Shown here piece by piece: positions 25,202 through 34,687 of a DNA stretch of 64,000 nucleotides (the first letter of the stretch is position 1; every line of letters begins with the position of its first letter). The notes beneath the pieces were generated by a model. The model was not told the origin of the DNA and ran no database searches. It was given only the letters and a program-made list of their open reading frames with translations. The stretch is from the NCBI GenBank assembly GCA_963662985.1, contig OY760067.1:1302001-1366000 (forward strand), written 5' to 3'. A program made the translations under genes and the position numbers. The DNA is from G963662985 sp963662985 (GTDB lineage: Bacteria; Chloroflexota; Anaerolineae; Anaerolineales; UBA11579).

Positions 25202-25603
25202 ATGACTGAATTTGATTTTTTAAAAAACGGAAAATTACTTAAAAGATATTTTATAGTGCAAGTTGTTTTTCTTGCACTATCTTTTTTAACTTTACTTTTA
25301 CCTAATAGTGAAATTAAAGTTTATATATATGCTGTTGTTTTTTATTTTAATTCTTTATTTTTATTGGCATTGCTTTTGATACTATTAATTCGTTTTATCC
25401 GGTTAAAGAAAAAATATAAGAATGATGATACTGTTAAGATTAATTTTATTCAATATATAAAATTTTCTTTTGATAGACTTTTTTCAAAAAAAATAACAAA
25501 GATTTTATGTATAGTAGGTTCTATTTTTTTAACTATTTTTTTATTTATTTTCACTTCTATAATGGGATATTATGTTCAAGTGAATTTATCAATTTTGAAA
25601 TAA
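25202..25603 (+). CDS. Small hypothetical membrane protein
   Basis: This 133-residue protein starts at the ATG at 25202 (GGGAGAA upstream) and has about three transmembrane helices (residues 17-35, 43-65 and 105-128) joined by a lysine-rich loop. It is very A+T-rich compared with both neighbours, indicating recent acquisition or weak codon selection. No family is recognised. Confidence 0.6.
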   Translation: MTEFDFLKNGKLLKRYFIVQVVFLALSFLTLLLPNSEIKVYIYAVVFYFNSLFLLALLLILLIRFIRLKKKYKNDDTVKINFIQYIKFSFDRLFSKKITKILCIVGSIFLTIFLFIFTSIMGYYVQVNLSILK

Positions 25604-25702
25604 ATCACTTTAAAAATTTTATTTTTTAAAACTTTAATACGGAGAGATACAATTTAACGTTATAATCACAGCACCAAAATTTATTTAAGAAAAGAGAGTT
25701 GC

Positions 25703-26320
25703 ATGCCTTTTATTAGTTTTGAAGGCCCGGATGGAAGTGGCAAAACGAGCCAAGTGGAACCTTTGGCAGAGTTGCTGCGTGAGAAGGGCTATGTTGTGTT
25801 TTCTACACGTGAGCCGGGGGGAACGCCAATTGGCGAAGATGTTCGTAAAACTTTGTTCAATTTAAATTTCAAAGAAATGCACCCAAGAACAGAAATTCTG
25901 CTGTTCCAAGCTTCGCGTGCGCAATTGGTGGCGGAAGAGATTTTGCCACGATTGGGAAGAGGCGAAGTGGTGTTGTGTGATCGTTATATGGATTCGACAT
26001 TGGCGTATCAGGGGTTTGGGCATGAGACGAATATTGAAGAATTGCGCAACGTGGTGAATTTTGCGACAGGTGGATTAAAACCTGATTTGACGTTGTTGTT
26101 TGATGTGGATGCAGAGACGGGGCTACGACGACGCAAACAAGAAGGGGATTGGAACCGATTGGATGATTATGAGGTGCAATTCCATCGTCGGGTGCAGGTG
26201 GGCTATCACACGTTGGCGGCAGAAGAACCAGAACGATGGCAGAGAATTGATGCGACGCAGACTAAGGATGCGGTGCAAGAAGATGTGCATAAAATTGTGC
26301 TTGAATTTTTAGGGGAATAA
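25703..26320 (+). CDS. tmk: Thymidylate kinase
   Basis: This 205-residue P-loop kinase converts dTMP to dTDP in the dTTP pathway. P-loop GPDGSGKT (8-15), the REPGGTPIGE motif, the CDRYMDSTLAYQG motif, and the lid RRRKQEGDWNRLDD are all present and the length is normal. The gene for guanylate kinase follows ten bases downstream, so two nucleotide kinases share a transcript. Confidence 0.96.
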   Translation: MPFISFEGPDGSGKTSQVEPLAELLREKGYVVFSTREPGGTPIGEDVRKTLFNLNFKEMHPRTEILLFQASRAQLVAEEILPRLGRGEVVLCDRYMDSTLAYQGFGHETNIEELRNVVNFATGGLKPDLTLLFDVDAETGLRRRKQEGDWNRLDDYEVQFHRRVQVGYHTLAAEEPERWQRIDATQTKDAVQEDVHKIVLEFLGE

Positions 26321-26330
26321 GAGGTATTTA

Positions 26331-26960
26331 ATGCGACCTGATAAATTGTTTGGATTTGACGTACCTGTGACCCCATTATTGGTAGTGATTTCTGGTCCAT
26401 CTGGCGTGGGGAAAGATGCGGTGGTGGTGGCGTTGAAAGAGCGTTTGAATGAAACGTTGCATTTTGTGATTACTGCGAATACGCGAGAGAGACGTGAAGA
26501 AGAAGTGGATGGGGTGGATTATCTGTTTGTGACTAAGGCTGAATTTGAAGCGATGATTGCGAATGAAGAGTTGTTGGAATATGCAGCTGTTTATGATGAT
26601 TATAAGGGTGTGCCGAAGGCGAATGTGCAGGCAGCTTTGGATAGTGGCAAGGATGTGTTGATGCGCTTGGATGTGCAAGGGGTGGAGACGATTAAAGGAC
26701 TTTGCCCAGAAGCAATTGCGATTTTTTTGGCGACAGAAACAGAAGAAGAATTGTTTGAACGATTGAAAGCACGTAAGACGGAAACTGAAGCGACGCTGAA
26801 TACGCGGATGGAAACGGTCTATGCGGAATTTGAGAAGTTGGATTTGTTTGACTATATTTTGCATAATAAAGACCATGCTTTGGAAGAGACAGTGGATATG
26901 GTGTTGGATATTATTAAGGTGGAACATCATCGTGTGCATCAACGGAAGATTACGTTGTAA
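26331..26960 (+). CDS. gmk: Guanylate kinase
   Basis: This 209-residue protein converts GMP to GDP. P-loop GPSGVGKD (22-29) ends in Asp instead of the usual Ser or Thr. Other family features are intact: TANTRERREEEVDGVDYLFV for GMP binding, the LLEYAAVYDDYKGVPK segment, LMRLDVQGVETIKG, and the lid. A short N-terminal extension of about 15 residues precedes the first strand. A terminator follows. Confidence 0.92.
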   Translation: MRPDKLFGFDVPVTPLLVVISGPSGVGKDAVVVALKERLNETLHFVITANTRERREEEVDGVDYLFVTKAEFEAMIANEELLEYAAVYDDYKGVPKANVQAALDSGKDVLMRLDVQGVETIKGLCPEAIAIFLATETEEELFERLKARKTETEATLNTRMETVYAEFEKLDLFDYILHNKDHALEETVDMVLDIIKVEHHRVHQRKITL

Positions 26961-26985
26961 TTTGGTTTGATATAGTGAATGGTTG

Positions 26986-27018
26986 AGAGGTTGCTGAGGA
27001 ATTGGCAGCCTCTTTTTT
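26986..27018 (+). terminator. Terminator after gmk
   Basis: AGAGGTTGC (26986-26994) pairs with GCAGCCTCT (27005-27013) with one G.U pair and a ten-base loop, then a T run. Confidence 0.75.
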
Positions 27019-27053
27019 GAGATAAAAATTTGTTAATCTTGAATTTTTATAAG

Positions 27054-27082
27054 TGAACAAAATCAAAAGATTCTGATAGAAT
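27054..27082 (+). promoter_or_regulatory. Candidate promoter of the hyp operon
   Basis: TGAACA (27054-27059) and TAGAAT (27077-27082) are 17 bases apart in the gap between the gmk terminator and hypA. Both boxes deviate from consensus. Confidence 0.4.
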
Positions 27083-27136
27083 GAGGGTTGCAGAACATTT
27101 TTAGCGCTTATCTTTTAGGAAGAACGATATATATTT

Positions 27137-27514
27137 ATGCACGAAGTAACGGTTACAGAAAATATTTTGGAGATCACTTTGCGCCATGCGAAAGAAGTGA
27201 AGGCAACGCGGGTGACAGACATTTTTTTGGTGATTGGAGATTTGTCTACGATCATTGATGATTCGGTGCAGTTTTATTGGGATATTATTAGCGAGGGGAC
27301 TTTGGCGGAAGGCGCACAATTGCATTTTGAGCGAGTGCATGCGAAGTTACGTTGCTTGGAATGTGGGGAGGTCTATGTGGCGCCTGACCAAATGAGCCCG
27401 TGCCCGAAATGTGGAAGTGTGTTGGTGTCTGTGGAGGCGGGGGAAGAATTCTATTTGGCTTCAATTGATGTTGAAGCTGATGATTTGGAAACTGAAGATG
27501 AAATTTCAAACTAG
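27137..27514 (+). CDS. hypA: Hydrogenase maturation protein HypA
   Basis: This 125-residue nickel chaperone delivers Ni2+ to [NiFe]-hydrogenase precursors. The N-terminal MHE, whose His2 binds nickel, and a structural zinc site made of C73, C76, C89 and C92 are all present. It has an acidic C-terminal tail longer than usual by about ten residues. It starts a six-gene hyp cluster in the order A, B, F, C, D, E. Confidence 0.95.
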   Translation: MHEVTVTENILEITLRHAKEVKATRVTDIFLVIGDLSTIIDDSVQFYWDIISEGTLAEGAQLHFERVHAKLRCLECGEVYVAPDQMSPCPKCGSVLVSVEAGEEFYLASIDVEADDLETEDEISN

Positions 27515-27542
27515 CAATAGTTTATAGATAAAGGATTAAAAA

Positions 27543-28205
27543 ATGGCAGAAAAAATTCCAGTTGTTGAAAACATTATGAGTGCGAACGATCGTTTGGCGC
27601 TTGAAAATCGAAACACTTTAGATGCGCATAGTATTTTTGCAATCAATATGATGGCATCACCGGGCGCAGGGAAAACGTCTTTAATTGAGCAAACTGTGCC
27701 CGCATTGGCTGCTAAATATCGGGTGGCTGTGGTGGATGGTGATTTGGCTTCTAATATTGATGCTGATCGAGCGGCTGCGGCTGGTGCGATGGCTGTGCAG
27801 ATTAACACTGGGGGCGGATGCCATTTGGATGCAGTGATGTTGAAGAATGCATTGGAACAATTGGATTTGGACAAGGTTGATATTTTGATTGTGGAAAATG
27901 TGGGCAATTTGGTGTGCCCCGCTGGGTTCCAATTGGGGACGCATAAGAGCGTGTTGGTGGCCTCTGTGCCTGAAGGTGATGATAAACCTTATAAGTACCC
28001 GACGATGTACCGTGGGGTGGATACGCTGGTGGTGAATAAGATTGATTTGTTGCCTTATATTAAATTTAATATGGAATATTTTAAAGATGGGGTGAAGTTG
28101 TTGAACCCGGATGTGGTGAGCTTCCCGATTTCTTGTGTGACCGAAGAAGGTGTGGCTGATTGGTTGGCATGGATTGAGGCAGAGGTTGCTGCAAATAAGA
28201 AGTAG
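27543..28205 (+). CDS. hypB: Hydrogenase nickel incorporation GTPase HypB
   Basis: This 220-residue SIMIBI GTPase drives nickel insertion with HypA. P-loop SPGAGKTS (39-46), the dimer-interface metal motif GGGCHLD (Cys93, His94), ENVGNLVCPAGF with Cys125, and VVNKIDLL are clear. It lacks both the N-terminal CxxCGC high-affinity nickel site and the His-rich stretch found in some HypB proteins, so nickel storage is unlikely and delivery relies on HypA. Confidence 0.95.
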   Translation: MAEKIPVVENIMSANDRLALENRNTLDAHSIFAINMMASPGAGKTSLIEQTVPALAAKYRVAVVDGDLASNIDADRAAAAGAMAVQINTGGGCHLDAVMLKNALEQLDLDKVDILIVENVGNLVCPAGFQLGTHKSVLVASVPEGDDKPYKYPTMYRGVDTLVVNKIDLLPYIKFNMEYFKDGVKLLNPDVVSFPISCVTEEGVADWLAWIEAEVAANKK

Positions 28206-28226
28206 GGATTTGAAGGAAACTGATTA

Positions 28227-30548
28227 ATGACATCCTTGGCTGACTCTGGCGTTTTTGTGCATGTGGATGGCGTGGTGCAAGGGGTGGGATTCCGCCCCTT
28301 TGTTTTTGCCTTGGCCAAACGCTGGGCGTTGGTGGGATGGGTGTGTAATACTTCGGCAGGGGTGGACATTGAGCTGGATGGTTCGAAAGATGATTTGCAA
28401 GCATTTGTGAAAGCGTTGGAGGCGGAAGCGCCTCCTTTGGCACAAATTGACGCTGTGAAGGTGGCATGGCAGAGCCCGAAAGGGTTTGAACGATTTGAGA
28501 TTGTACATTCGCAGGCGATTCCGAATGCGTTTCAGCCGATTTCTCCGGATGTGTGTGTTTGTGAGGATTGTTTGCGAGAGTTGTTTGATGCGGAAGATCG
28601 ACGCTATCGCTATCCGTTTATCAATTGTACAAATTGTGGGCCTCGGTTCACGATTATTCGAGATATTCCTTATGATCGACCGAATACGACGATGGCAGCG
28701 TTTCCGTTGTGTGAGGCGTGTGCGGCTGAATATGAGGATCCTTTGAATCGACGGTTCCATGCGCAGCCGGTGGCGTGCGAGAAATGCGGACCGGAAGTGT
28801 GGTTGTGTGTGGGGGAGGATGTGGTTGCACGCAGAGATGATGCAATTTTGGCTGCTCGGAGGCTGTTGAAAGAGGGGAAGATTGTGGCGGTGAAGGGGTT
28901 GGGGGGATTCCATTTGGCATGTGATGCGACGAATGAAGGGGCGGTGGCACGATTGCGGAAGAGAAAGCATCGTTTGGTGAAACCGTTTGCGTTGATGGTG
29001 AATGATATTTCGATTGTAAAAAATATATGCGAAGTGAGCGAGGCTGAGGAAGCGCTGTTGACCTCACGAGAACGCCCAATTGTGTTATTAGATCAGCTTG
29101 CGGAGAATGCGATTGCTAAAAGTGTGGCACCAGGGCAATTGACAATGGGGGTGATGTTGCCGTATACACCATTGCATTATTTGTTGTTGGAAGCGGGCGA
29201 TGGGTTCCCGATGGCGTTGGTGATGACGAGTGGAAATTTGAGTGAAGAGCCGATTGCGACGATGAATCAGGAAGCACAGGCGCGTTTGGGCGAGATTGCA
29301 GATGCATTTTTGATGCATAATCGACCGATTGAGACGAGATGTGATGATTCGGTGATGCGCATTTTTGAGAAGAAGACTTATCCGATTCGACGAGGACGAG
29401 GGTATGCGCCTTATCCGGTGGGATTGGCTTGGCAGGGCGCTTCGGTTTTGGCGACGGGGGGCGAGCTGAAGAATACATTTTGTTTTACGAAAGAAAATTA
29501 TGCGTTTATGAGTCATCATATTGGCGATTTGGAGAATGCAGAAACTTTGGATGCATTTGAGACGAGTGTGGGGCATTATGAGCGTTTGTTCCGGATTTCT
29601 CCGGAGGCGTTGGTGTGTGATTTGCATCCGCGTTATTTATCTACTCGGTATGCAGAGAAACGGGCGGCTGATGATGGATTGCCATTGTTGAAGGTGCAAC
29701 ATCATCATGCTCATGTGGCGGCTTGCATGGCGGAACATGATGTGCCGGCGGGGGAAAAAGTGATTGGGGTGTCTTTGGATGGCACTGGGTATGGCACGGA
29801 TGGGACGATTTGGGGGGGAGAATTTTTGGTGGCTGATTATGCACGGTTTGAGCGTGCATTTCATTTGGAAACGATGCCGATGGTGGGGGGTGACTTGGCG
29901 GTGAAACAGCCTTGGCGTTTGGCGCATGCTTGGTTGGCGAAATTTGGACTTAAAGATGTGGAAGATTTGCCTCCTTATGTTTATTTGAAGGGATTGGAAA
30001 ATGGGGAGATGCAATTGCAAGCAGTGGGACATCAATTACGAGCGGGATTGAATCAGATAGCGACTTCTAGCATGGGGCGCTTGTTTGATGCGGTTTCGGC
30101 TTTGATGGGGGTGTGCCAAGAGGTGCATTATGAAGGAGAAGCGGCGATTCGATTAGAGAATCAGATTAGACGTGGATTTGTGCCGAAACGAGGGTATGGA
30201 TTTGCGTTGCAGGAGGATGGGGTGATTGGTTTGGCGCCGATGTTTGCAGAAATTGTGGAAGATGTGCGCAAGGGGATGGCTGTGAGCGAGATGGCGGCGA
30301 AGTTCCACTGGGGGGTGAGCGAGATGGTGGTGGCAGTGTGTGAAGATGTGCGCAAAGCGCAAGGATTAGAAAAAGTGGTGTTGAGTGGGGGAGTGTGGCA
30401 AAATCGCACCTTATTAGGGTATACTAAGGAAAAATTGAAAAATGCTAATTTTGACGTTTTGTTGCATGGTAAGGTTCCGACCAATGATGGTGGAATTGCT
30501 TTGGGACAAGCGGTGATTTTACAACATATAATGAAAGAAAAAAAATAA
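28227..30548 (+). CDS. hypF: Carbamoyltransferase HypF
   Basis: This 773-residue enzyme makes the thiocarboxamide on HypE that becomes the cyanide ligands of the hydrogenase iron. Domains in order: acylphosphatase (about 8-95, with VDGVVQGVGFRPFV), two zinc fingers (C112/C115/C134/C137 and C162/C165/C184/C187), a YrdC-like domain (about 200-375, KGLGGFHLACDA), and a Kae1-like domain with HHHAHVAACMAEH and SLDGTGYGTDG. All parts are intact and the length is normal. Confidence 0.96.
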   Translation: MTSLADSGVFVHVDGVVQGVGFRPFVFALAKRWALVGWVCNTSAGVDIELDGSKDDLQAFVKALEAEAPPLAQIDAVKVAWQSPKGFERFEIVHSQAIPNAFQPISPDVCVCEDCLRELFDAEDRRYRYPFINCTNCGPRFTIIRDIPYDRPNTTMAAFPLCEACAAEYEDPLNRRFHAQPVACEKCGPEVWLCVGEDVVARRDDAILAARRLLKEGKIVAVKGLGGFHLACDATNEGAVARLRKRKHRLVKPFALMVNDISIVKNICEVSEAEEALLTSRERPIVLLDQLAENAIAKSVAPGQLTMGVMLPYTPLHYLLLEAGDGFPMALVMTSGNLSEEPIATMNQEAQARLGEIADAFLMHNRPIETRCDDSVMRIFEKKTYPIRRGRGYAPYPVGLAWQGASVLATGGELKNTFCFTKENYAFMSHHIGDLENAETLDAFETSVGHYERLFRISPEALVCDLHPRYLSTRYAEKRAADDGLPLLKVQHHHAHVAACMAEHDVPAGEKVIGVSLDGTGYGTDGTIWGGEFLVADYARFERAFHLETMPMVGGDLAVKQPWRLAHAWLAKFGLKDVEDLPPYVYLKGLENGEMQLQAVGHQLRAGLNQIATSSMGRLFDAVSALMGVCQEVHYEGEAAIRLENQIRRGFVPKRGYGFALQEDGVIGLAPMFAEIVEDVRKGMAVSEMAAKFHWGVSEMVVAVCEDVRKAQGLEKVVLSGGVWQNRTLLGYTKEKLKNANFDVLLHGKVPTNDGGIALGQAVILQHIMKEKK

Positions 30549-30563
30549 CAGGAGTGTGTTGCG

Positions 30564-30815
30564 ATGTGTTTAGGCGTACCTGGAAGAATTTTAGAAGTTT
30601 ATGAAGTAGATGGTATTCACATGGGGAAGATTGATTTTAATGGGGCTGCCCGAGAAGTATGCTTGGAATATATTCCGGATGCTAAGGTGGATGAATTTTG
30701 TTTGGTGCATGCAGGATTTGCAATTTCTTTGTTAAGTGAAGAAGATGCAATGGAAACATTGAAGTTGATTGAAGAAATGGAAGCAGAATCTGGTGTGGAA
30801 GGAATGTTTGAATGA
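30564..30815 (+). CDS. hypC: Hydrogenase assembly chaperone HypC
   Basis: This 83-residue protein begins MCLGVPGRI; Cys2 becomes the terminal residue after Met removal and ligates the Fe(CN)2CO unit that HypC carries with HypD. The OB-like body (VCLEYIPDAKVDEFCLVHAGFAI) is typical. An AGGAG site precedes the ATG, and the last codons overlap the hypD start by four bases (ATGA), so the HypC:HypD partners are translationally coupled. Confidence 0.95.
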   Translation: MCLGVPGRILEVYEVDGIHMGKIDFNGAAREVCLEYIPDAKVDEFCLVHAGFAISLLSEEDAMETLKLIEEMEAESGVEGMFE

Positions 30816-31900
30816 AATTTGTGGATGAGTTTCGGGATCCGAAACTTGCGAAACAATTAGTGGATAAAATCCACGAGATTACGACACAACCTTGGGCGAT
30901 CATGGAAATGTGCGGGGGACAGACGCATGCGATTATGCACTATGGGATTGACCAACTTTTGCCAGATGAAATTGAATTGATTCATGGACCGGGGTGCCCG
31001 GTGTGTGTGACGCCTTTGAAGCAGATTGACAAAGCGTTGGCGATTGCAAAGATGGAGAATGTGATTTTTACCTCTTATGGGGATATGCTGCGAGTGCCGG
31101 GAACGGATGGCGATTTGTTTTCTGTGCGGGCACATGGGGGCGATGTGCGCACGGTTTATTCTCCTTTGGATGCGTTGCAAATTGCGAAAGAGAACCCTGA
31201 GAAGGAAGTGGTTTTTTTTGCGATTGGGTTTGAAACCACCGCGCCGGCAAATGCGATGAGCGTGGTGCAAGCGAAAGCTTTGGGGGTGCAGAATTATTCT
31301 GTGTTGGTGTCGCAAGTGTTGGTGCCACCGGCGATTAATGCAATTTTGGAATCTGAAAATAACCGTGTGCAGGGCTTTTTGGCCGCGGGGCATGTGTGTG
31401 CGATTATGGGCTATCATGAATATTTCCAGATTGTGGATGATTTTGGGGTGCCTGTGGTGGTGACGGGGTTTGAACCGTTGGACTTGTTGAATGGGATTTA
31501 TCAATGTATTCAATTGTTGGAAGATGGCAACCCGATGGTGAAGAATGCTTATCCACGGACGGTGACAGAAGCAGGGAACTTGCCCGCACAAAAAATGTTG
31601 GGGCGTGTGTTTGAAGCATGTGACCGCAATTGGCGTGGGATTGGGACAATTCCGATGAGTGGTTGGCGATTGACGGAAGAATTCCAAGCGTTTGACGCGG
31701 AGACCCGCTTTGATGTGGGTGAGATTCATACGGAAGAACCGGAAGTGTGTATTGCGGGAGAGATTATGCAAGGGTTTAAGAAACCATTGCAATGCCCGGC
31801 ATTCGGAACATTGTGTACACCAGAGAGACCATTGGGAGCAACGATGGTGTCTGATGAAGGGGTTTGTGCGGCCTATTATCGTTATAAACGAAATGAATAA
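30812..31900 (+). CDS. hypD: Hydrogenase formation protein HypD
   Basis: This 362-residue scaffold assembles the Fe(CN)2CO group with HypC. Conserved motifs include MCGGQTH (Cys34), GPGCPVCVTP (Cys62 and Cys65), FAIGFETT, and the C-terminal cysteines in LQCPAFGTLCTPERPLGA and DEGVCAAY that bind the [4Fe-4S] cluster. No truncation is visible. Confidence 0.96.
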   Translation: MKFVDEFRDPKLAKQLVDKIHEITTQPWAIMEMCGGQTHAIMHYGIDQLLPDEIELIHGPGCPVCVTPLKQIDKALAIAKMENVIFTSYGDMLRVPGTDGDLFSVRAHGGDVRTVYSPLDALQIAKENPEKEVVFFAIGFETTAPANAMSVVQAKALGVQNYSVLVSQVLVPPAINAILESENNRVQGFLAAGHVCAIMGYHEYFQIVDDFGVPVVVTGFEPLDLLNGIYQCIQLLEDGNPMVKNAYPRTVTEAGNLPAQKMLGRVFEACDRNWRGIGTIPMSGWRLTEEFQAFDAETRFDVGEIHTEEPEVCIAGEIMQGFKKPLQCPAFGTLCTPERPLGATMVSDEGVCAAYYRYKRNE

Positions 31901-31923
31901 GCTGCTTTAATTAAGAGAGCGAT

Positions 31924-32997
31924 ATGACAGAGAAAACCAATAGTTATGATTTTGAAGGGGCAACTTGCGCAGTGCCTTTGGTGCATGATGAAAAGATTGT
32001 GATGGGACATGGTAGTGGGGGGCGGATGTCTTTGGATTTGATTCGCAATGCGTTTTACCCTTCTTTTAAGAATGATATTTTGGGGGCGGGCGATGATGCG
32101 GGTGTATTTGATGTGACGCAGGGCCGTTTGGCAATGAGCACAGATGCACATGTGGTGGCACCTTTATTTTTCCCGGGGGGTGATATTGGTTCTTTGGCAG
32201 TGTGTGGTACGGTGAATGATTTGGCTGTGATGGGGGCTGTTCCTCGTTATATTACGGTGGGATTTATTTTGGAAGAAGGATTGCCGATGCAGACTCTGGC
32301 GAAGGTGATTGACTCGATGCAACGTGTGGCCACAGAAGCGGGCGTGCAGGTTGTGGCAGGGGACACTAAAGTGGTGCAAAAAGGCAAAGCAGATGGATTG
32401 TATATTACTGTGGCTGGCGTGGGAATGATTCCGGCGGGAGTACATATTTCTGGGAATAATGCGCAAGTGGGGGATGCGGTGATTGTGAGTGGGACGATTG
32501 GCGACCATGGGATTGCGGTTTTGGCTGCGCGAGGGGATTTGGGCGTGGAAGTGGATTTGGAAAGTGATGTGGCACCTTTGAACGGGATGATTGCAGAGAT
32601 GATGCAAGTGAGCAATCAAATCCATGTGATGCGCGATCCTACGCGTGGGGGCGTGGCGACAACATTAAATGAAATTGCGGGGCAATCTGGGGTGACGATT
32701 GAATTAGATCAGGAAGCCTTACCGTATCATCCGGCAGTGCAAGGGGCGTGTGAAATTTTGGGATTTGATGGGTTGAATATTGCGAATGAAGGCAAGATTT
32801 TGACTTTTGTGGCGCAAGAAGATGCTGAAAAAGTGTTGGCAACGATTCGCGCCCATGAATATGGCAAAGATGCGACGATTATTGGGCGAGTGACTGAGAA
32901 GAATGAAAAGGGTGGCCGCGTGGTGTTGAAGACTTTGTTGGGGACACACCGGATTGTGGAAATGTTGCGGGGAGAGATGTTGCCGCGAATTTGTTAG
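31924..32997 (+). CDS. hypE: Hydrogenase expression/formation protein HypE
   Basis: This 357-residue PurM-like enzyme accepts the carbamoyl group from HypF on its C-terminal cysteine and dehydrates it to a thiocyanate. The protein ends in PRIC with the acceptor cysteine as the last residue, exactly as required. HGSGGRMS near the N-terminus, AGDDAGVFD, and DPTRGGVATTLNEIA give the ATP-binding motifs. It closes the hyp set; no hydrogenase subunits follow. Confidence 0.96.
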   Translation: MTEKTNSYDFEGATCAVPLVHDEKIVMGHGSGGRMSLDLIRNAFYPSFKNDILGAGDDAGVFDVTQGRLAMSTDAHVVAPLFFPGGDIGSLAVCGTVNDLAVMGAVPRYITVGFILEEGLPMQTLAKVIDSMQRVATEAGVQVVAGDTKVVQKGKADGLYITVAGVGMIPAGVHISGNNAQVGDAVIVSGTIGDHGIAVLAARGDLGVEVDLESDVAPLNGMIAEMMQVSNQIHVMRDPTRGGVATTLNEIAGQSGVTIELDQEALPYHPAVQGACEILGFDGLNIANEGKILTFVAQEDAEKVLATIRAHEYGKDATIIGRVTEKNEKGGRVVLKTLLGTHRIVEMLRGEMLPRIC

Positions 32998-33028
32998 TGG
33001 TTTGGTTGGCTAGATGAAGGAGAGCAAG

Positions 33029-33769
33029 ATGAATGAGACGATTCAGACAATCATGGGGCGCAGTTCTTTGCGGAAGTATGCAGATGCACCGGTGACAGAT
33101 GAAGAATTACAATTGATTTTGCAGAGTGCGATGCGCGCACCAACTTCTTCTAATTTGATGTTATATTCGATTATTCAGGTGACAGACCAAGCCAAAAAAG
33201 AGGCGTTGGTGGACACCTGCCATCAACAACGTTTTATTGCGAAGGCACCGGTGGTGCTGTTGTTTGTGGCTGATTTTCAACGATTGAGTGATTATTTTGA
33301 TGCACATGGAGTGCGAGCACTCTCTGCACCGAAGGAATCGGAATTGGTGTTGGCGATGATCGACACAATTGCAGCTGCTGAAAATGCAGTGATTGCGGGG
33401 GAATCTTTGGGAATTGGGTCTTGTTATATTGGGTATGTGTTAGATAATTATCAAATGCATCGAGAATTGTTCCAATTACCTGAGTATGTGTTTCCGATGG
33501 CTTTGTTGACAATGGGGCATATTCCGGAAGGCTATGAACGCCCACGGACAACTCGATATGCGCAAGATTTGATTGTGTTTGAGAATGAGTATCAACGTTT
33601 GTCAGATGAGGATTTACGGCGAATGTTTGCCGATAGTGAAGCGGTGTATAATGAAAAGGCACGGCAACGAAGCTTTGCCGAGGTGTTGGATCGACGGATT
33701 AATCAGAAGGTGTCTGAGGAGATGCGGGCTTCGGTGCGCAGTGCTTTGCAGGCTTGGCGTTCTGAGTGA
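33029..33769 (+). CDS. Nitroreductase-family FMN protein 1
   Basis: The ATG at 33029, six bases after AAGGAG, gives 246 residues, exactly the length of the neighbour at 33810. The nitroreductase pattern is complete: RSSLRKYADAPVTDEEL at the N-terminus, APTSSNLMLYSII for FMN contact, the central AAENAVIAGESLGIGSCYIG helix and MALLTMGHIPEGYE. The family reduces nitro compounds, quinones or flavins with NAD(P)H. It lies just after hypE, though coregulation is unproven. Confidence 0.9.
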   Translation: MNETIQTIMGRSSLRKYADAPVTDEELQLILQSAMRAPTSSNLMLYSIIQVTDQAKKEALVDTCHQQRFIAKAPVVLLFVADFQRLSDYFDAHGVRALSAPKESELVLAMIDTIAAAENAVIAGESLGIGSCYIGYVLDNYQMHRELFQLPEYVFPMALLTMGHIPEGYERPRTTRYAQDLIVFENEYQRLSDEDLRRMFADSEAVYNEKARQRSFAEVLDRRINQKVSEEMRASVRSALQAWRSE

Positions 33770-33809
33770 TGGTTTGAGATGGGGGATGGATGATTAAAAA
33801 GGAGAAATT

Positions 33810-34550
33810 ATGAAAAATGAAGTGCTTGATGTGATCAATGGGCGAATGTCTTTGCGTAAGTTTGCGGACAAGCCAGTGACGCAGGAAGAAATTGATGCGA
33901 TTGTGCATAGCGCGATGCGTGCACCGACGGCGGGGAATATGATGTTGTATTCGATTTTGCATATCACGGACCAAGCCATCAAGGATCGTTTGGCGGTGAC
34001 GTGTGATAATCAGCCTTTTATTGCGAAAGCGCCTTTGGTGTTGATTTTTGTGGCAGATTATCAACGTTGGTATGATTATTTTGCTGCTTCTGGGGTGGAT
34101 GTGCAGACTTCTCCCAATGAGGCTGATTTGCTTTTGGCTACTTTGGATTCGATGTGTGCGGCTGAGAATGCGGTGATTGCGGCGGAATCTTTGGGAATTG
34201 GGTCTTGTTATATTGGGGATGTGATGGAGAATTATGAGATTCATCAGGAATTGTTGAATTTGCCCGATTGGGCTTTTCCGGTGGGGATGTTGTGCTTCGG
34301 GCATTATCCGGAGACGATGGAACGAAAGCCACGCCCTCGTTTTGGCAAAGAGTATATTGTATATGAGAATCAATATCGCGAATTGAGCGAAACAGAATTA
34401 AAGGAAATGTTTGCGGAGACAGAAGCAAGCTATCATAAAGTGCCGAGAGAGAAGAGTTTTGCACAGGCTTTTTATAACCGAAAGGTGAATTCTGATTTTT
34501 CGCATGAGATGCGCCGCTCTGTGCGGGCAGCTTTGGAGAAATGGAAATAA
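33810..34550 (+). CDS. Nitroreductase-family FMN protein 2
   Basis: This 246-residue protein is a paralogue of the preceding one, aligned end to end: MSLRKFADKPVTQEE, APTAGNMMLYSIL, AAENAVIAAESLGIGSCYIG, GMLCFGHYPETME, and a similar helical C-terminus (MRRSVRAALEKW). AGGAG precedes the ATG. The duplication is old enough for substantial divergence, suggesting the two have different substrates or partners. Confidence 0.9.
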   Translation: MKNEVLDVINGRMSLRKFADKPVTQEEIDAIVHSAMRAPTAGNMMLYSILHITDQAIKDRLAVTCDNQPFIAKAPLVLIFVADYQRWYDYFAASGVDVQTSPNEADLLLATLDSMCAAENAVIAAESLGIGSCYIGDVMENYEIHQELLNLPDWAFPVGMLCFGHYPETMERKPRPRFGKEYIVYENQYRELSETELKEMFAETEASYHKVPREKSFAQAFYNRKVNSDFSHEMRRSVRAALEKWK

Positions 34551-34687
34551 GTTTAATCGATATGTGGTCTGAATGATAAGAGAGAGTTAAATCTTTAAAA
34601 ATAATAGAAAGATATTTGTTTTTTTGCGCTCTGTTTTATGGTATTATGTACCACATATTTATATAAAGCATTTTGGAGTTTTTTGAC

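Noticed and set aside
30857..31792. 311-codon antisense frame opposite hypD
   Set aside because: hypD is complete and conserved on the + strand; the antisense product has no recognisable pattern.
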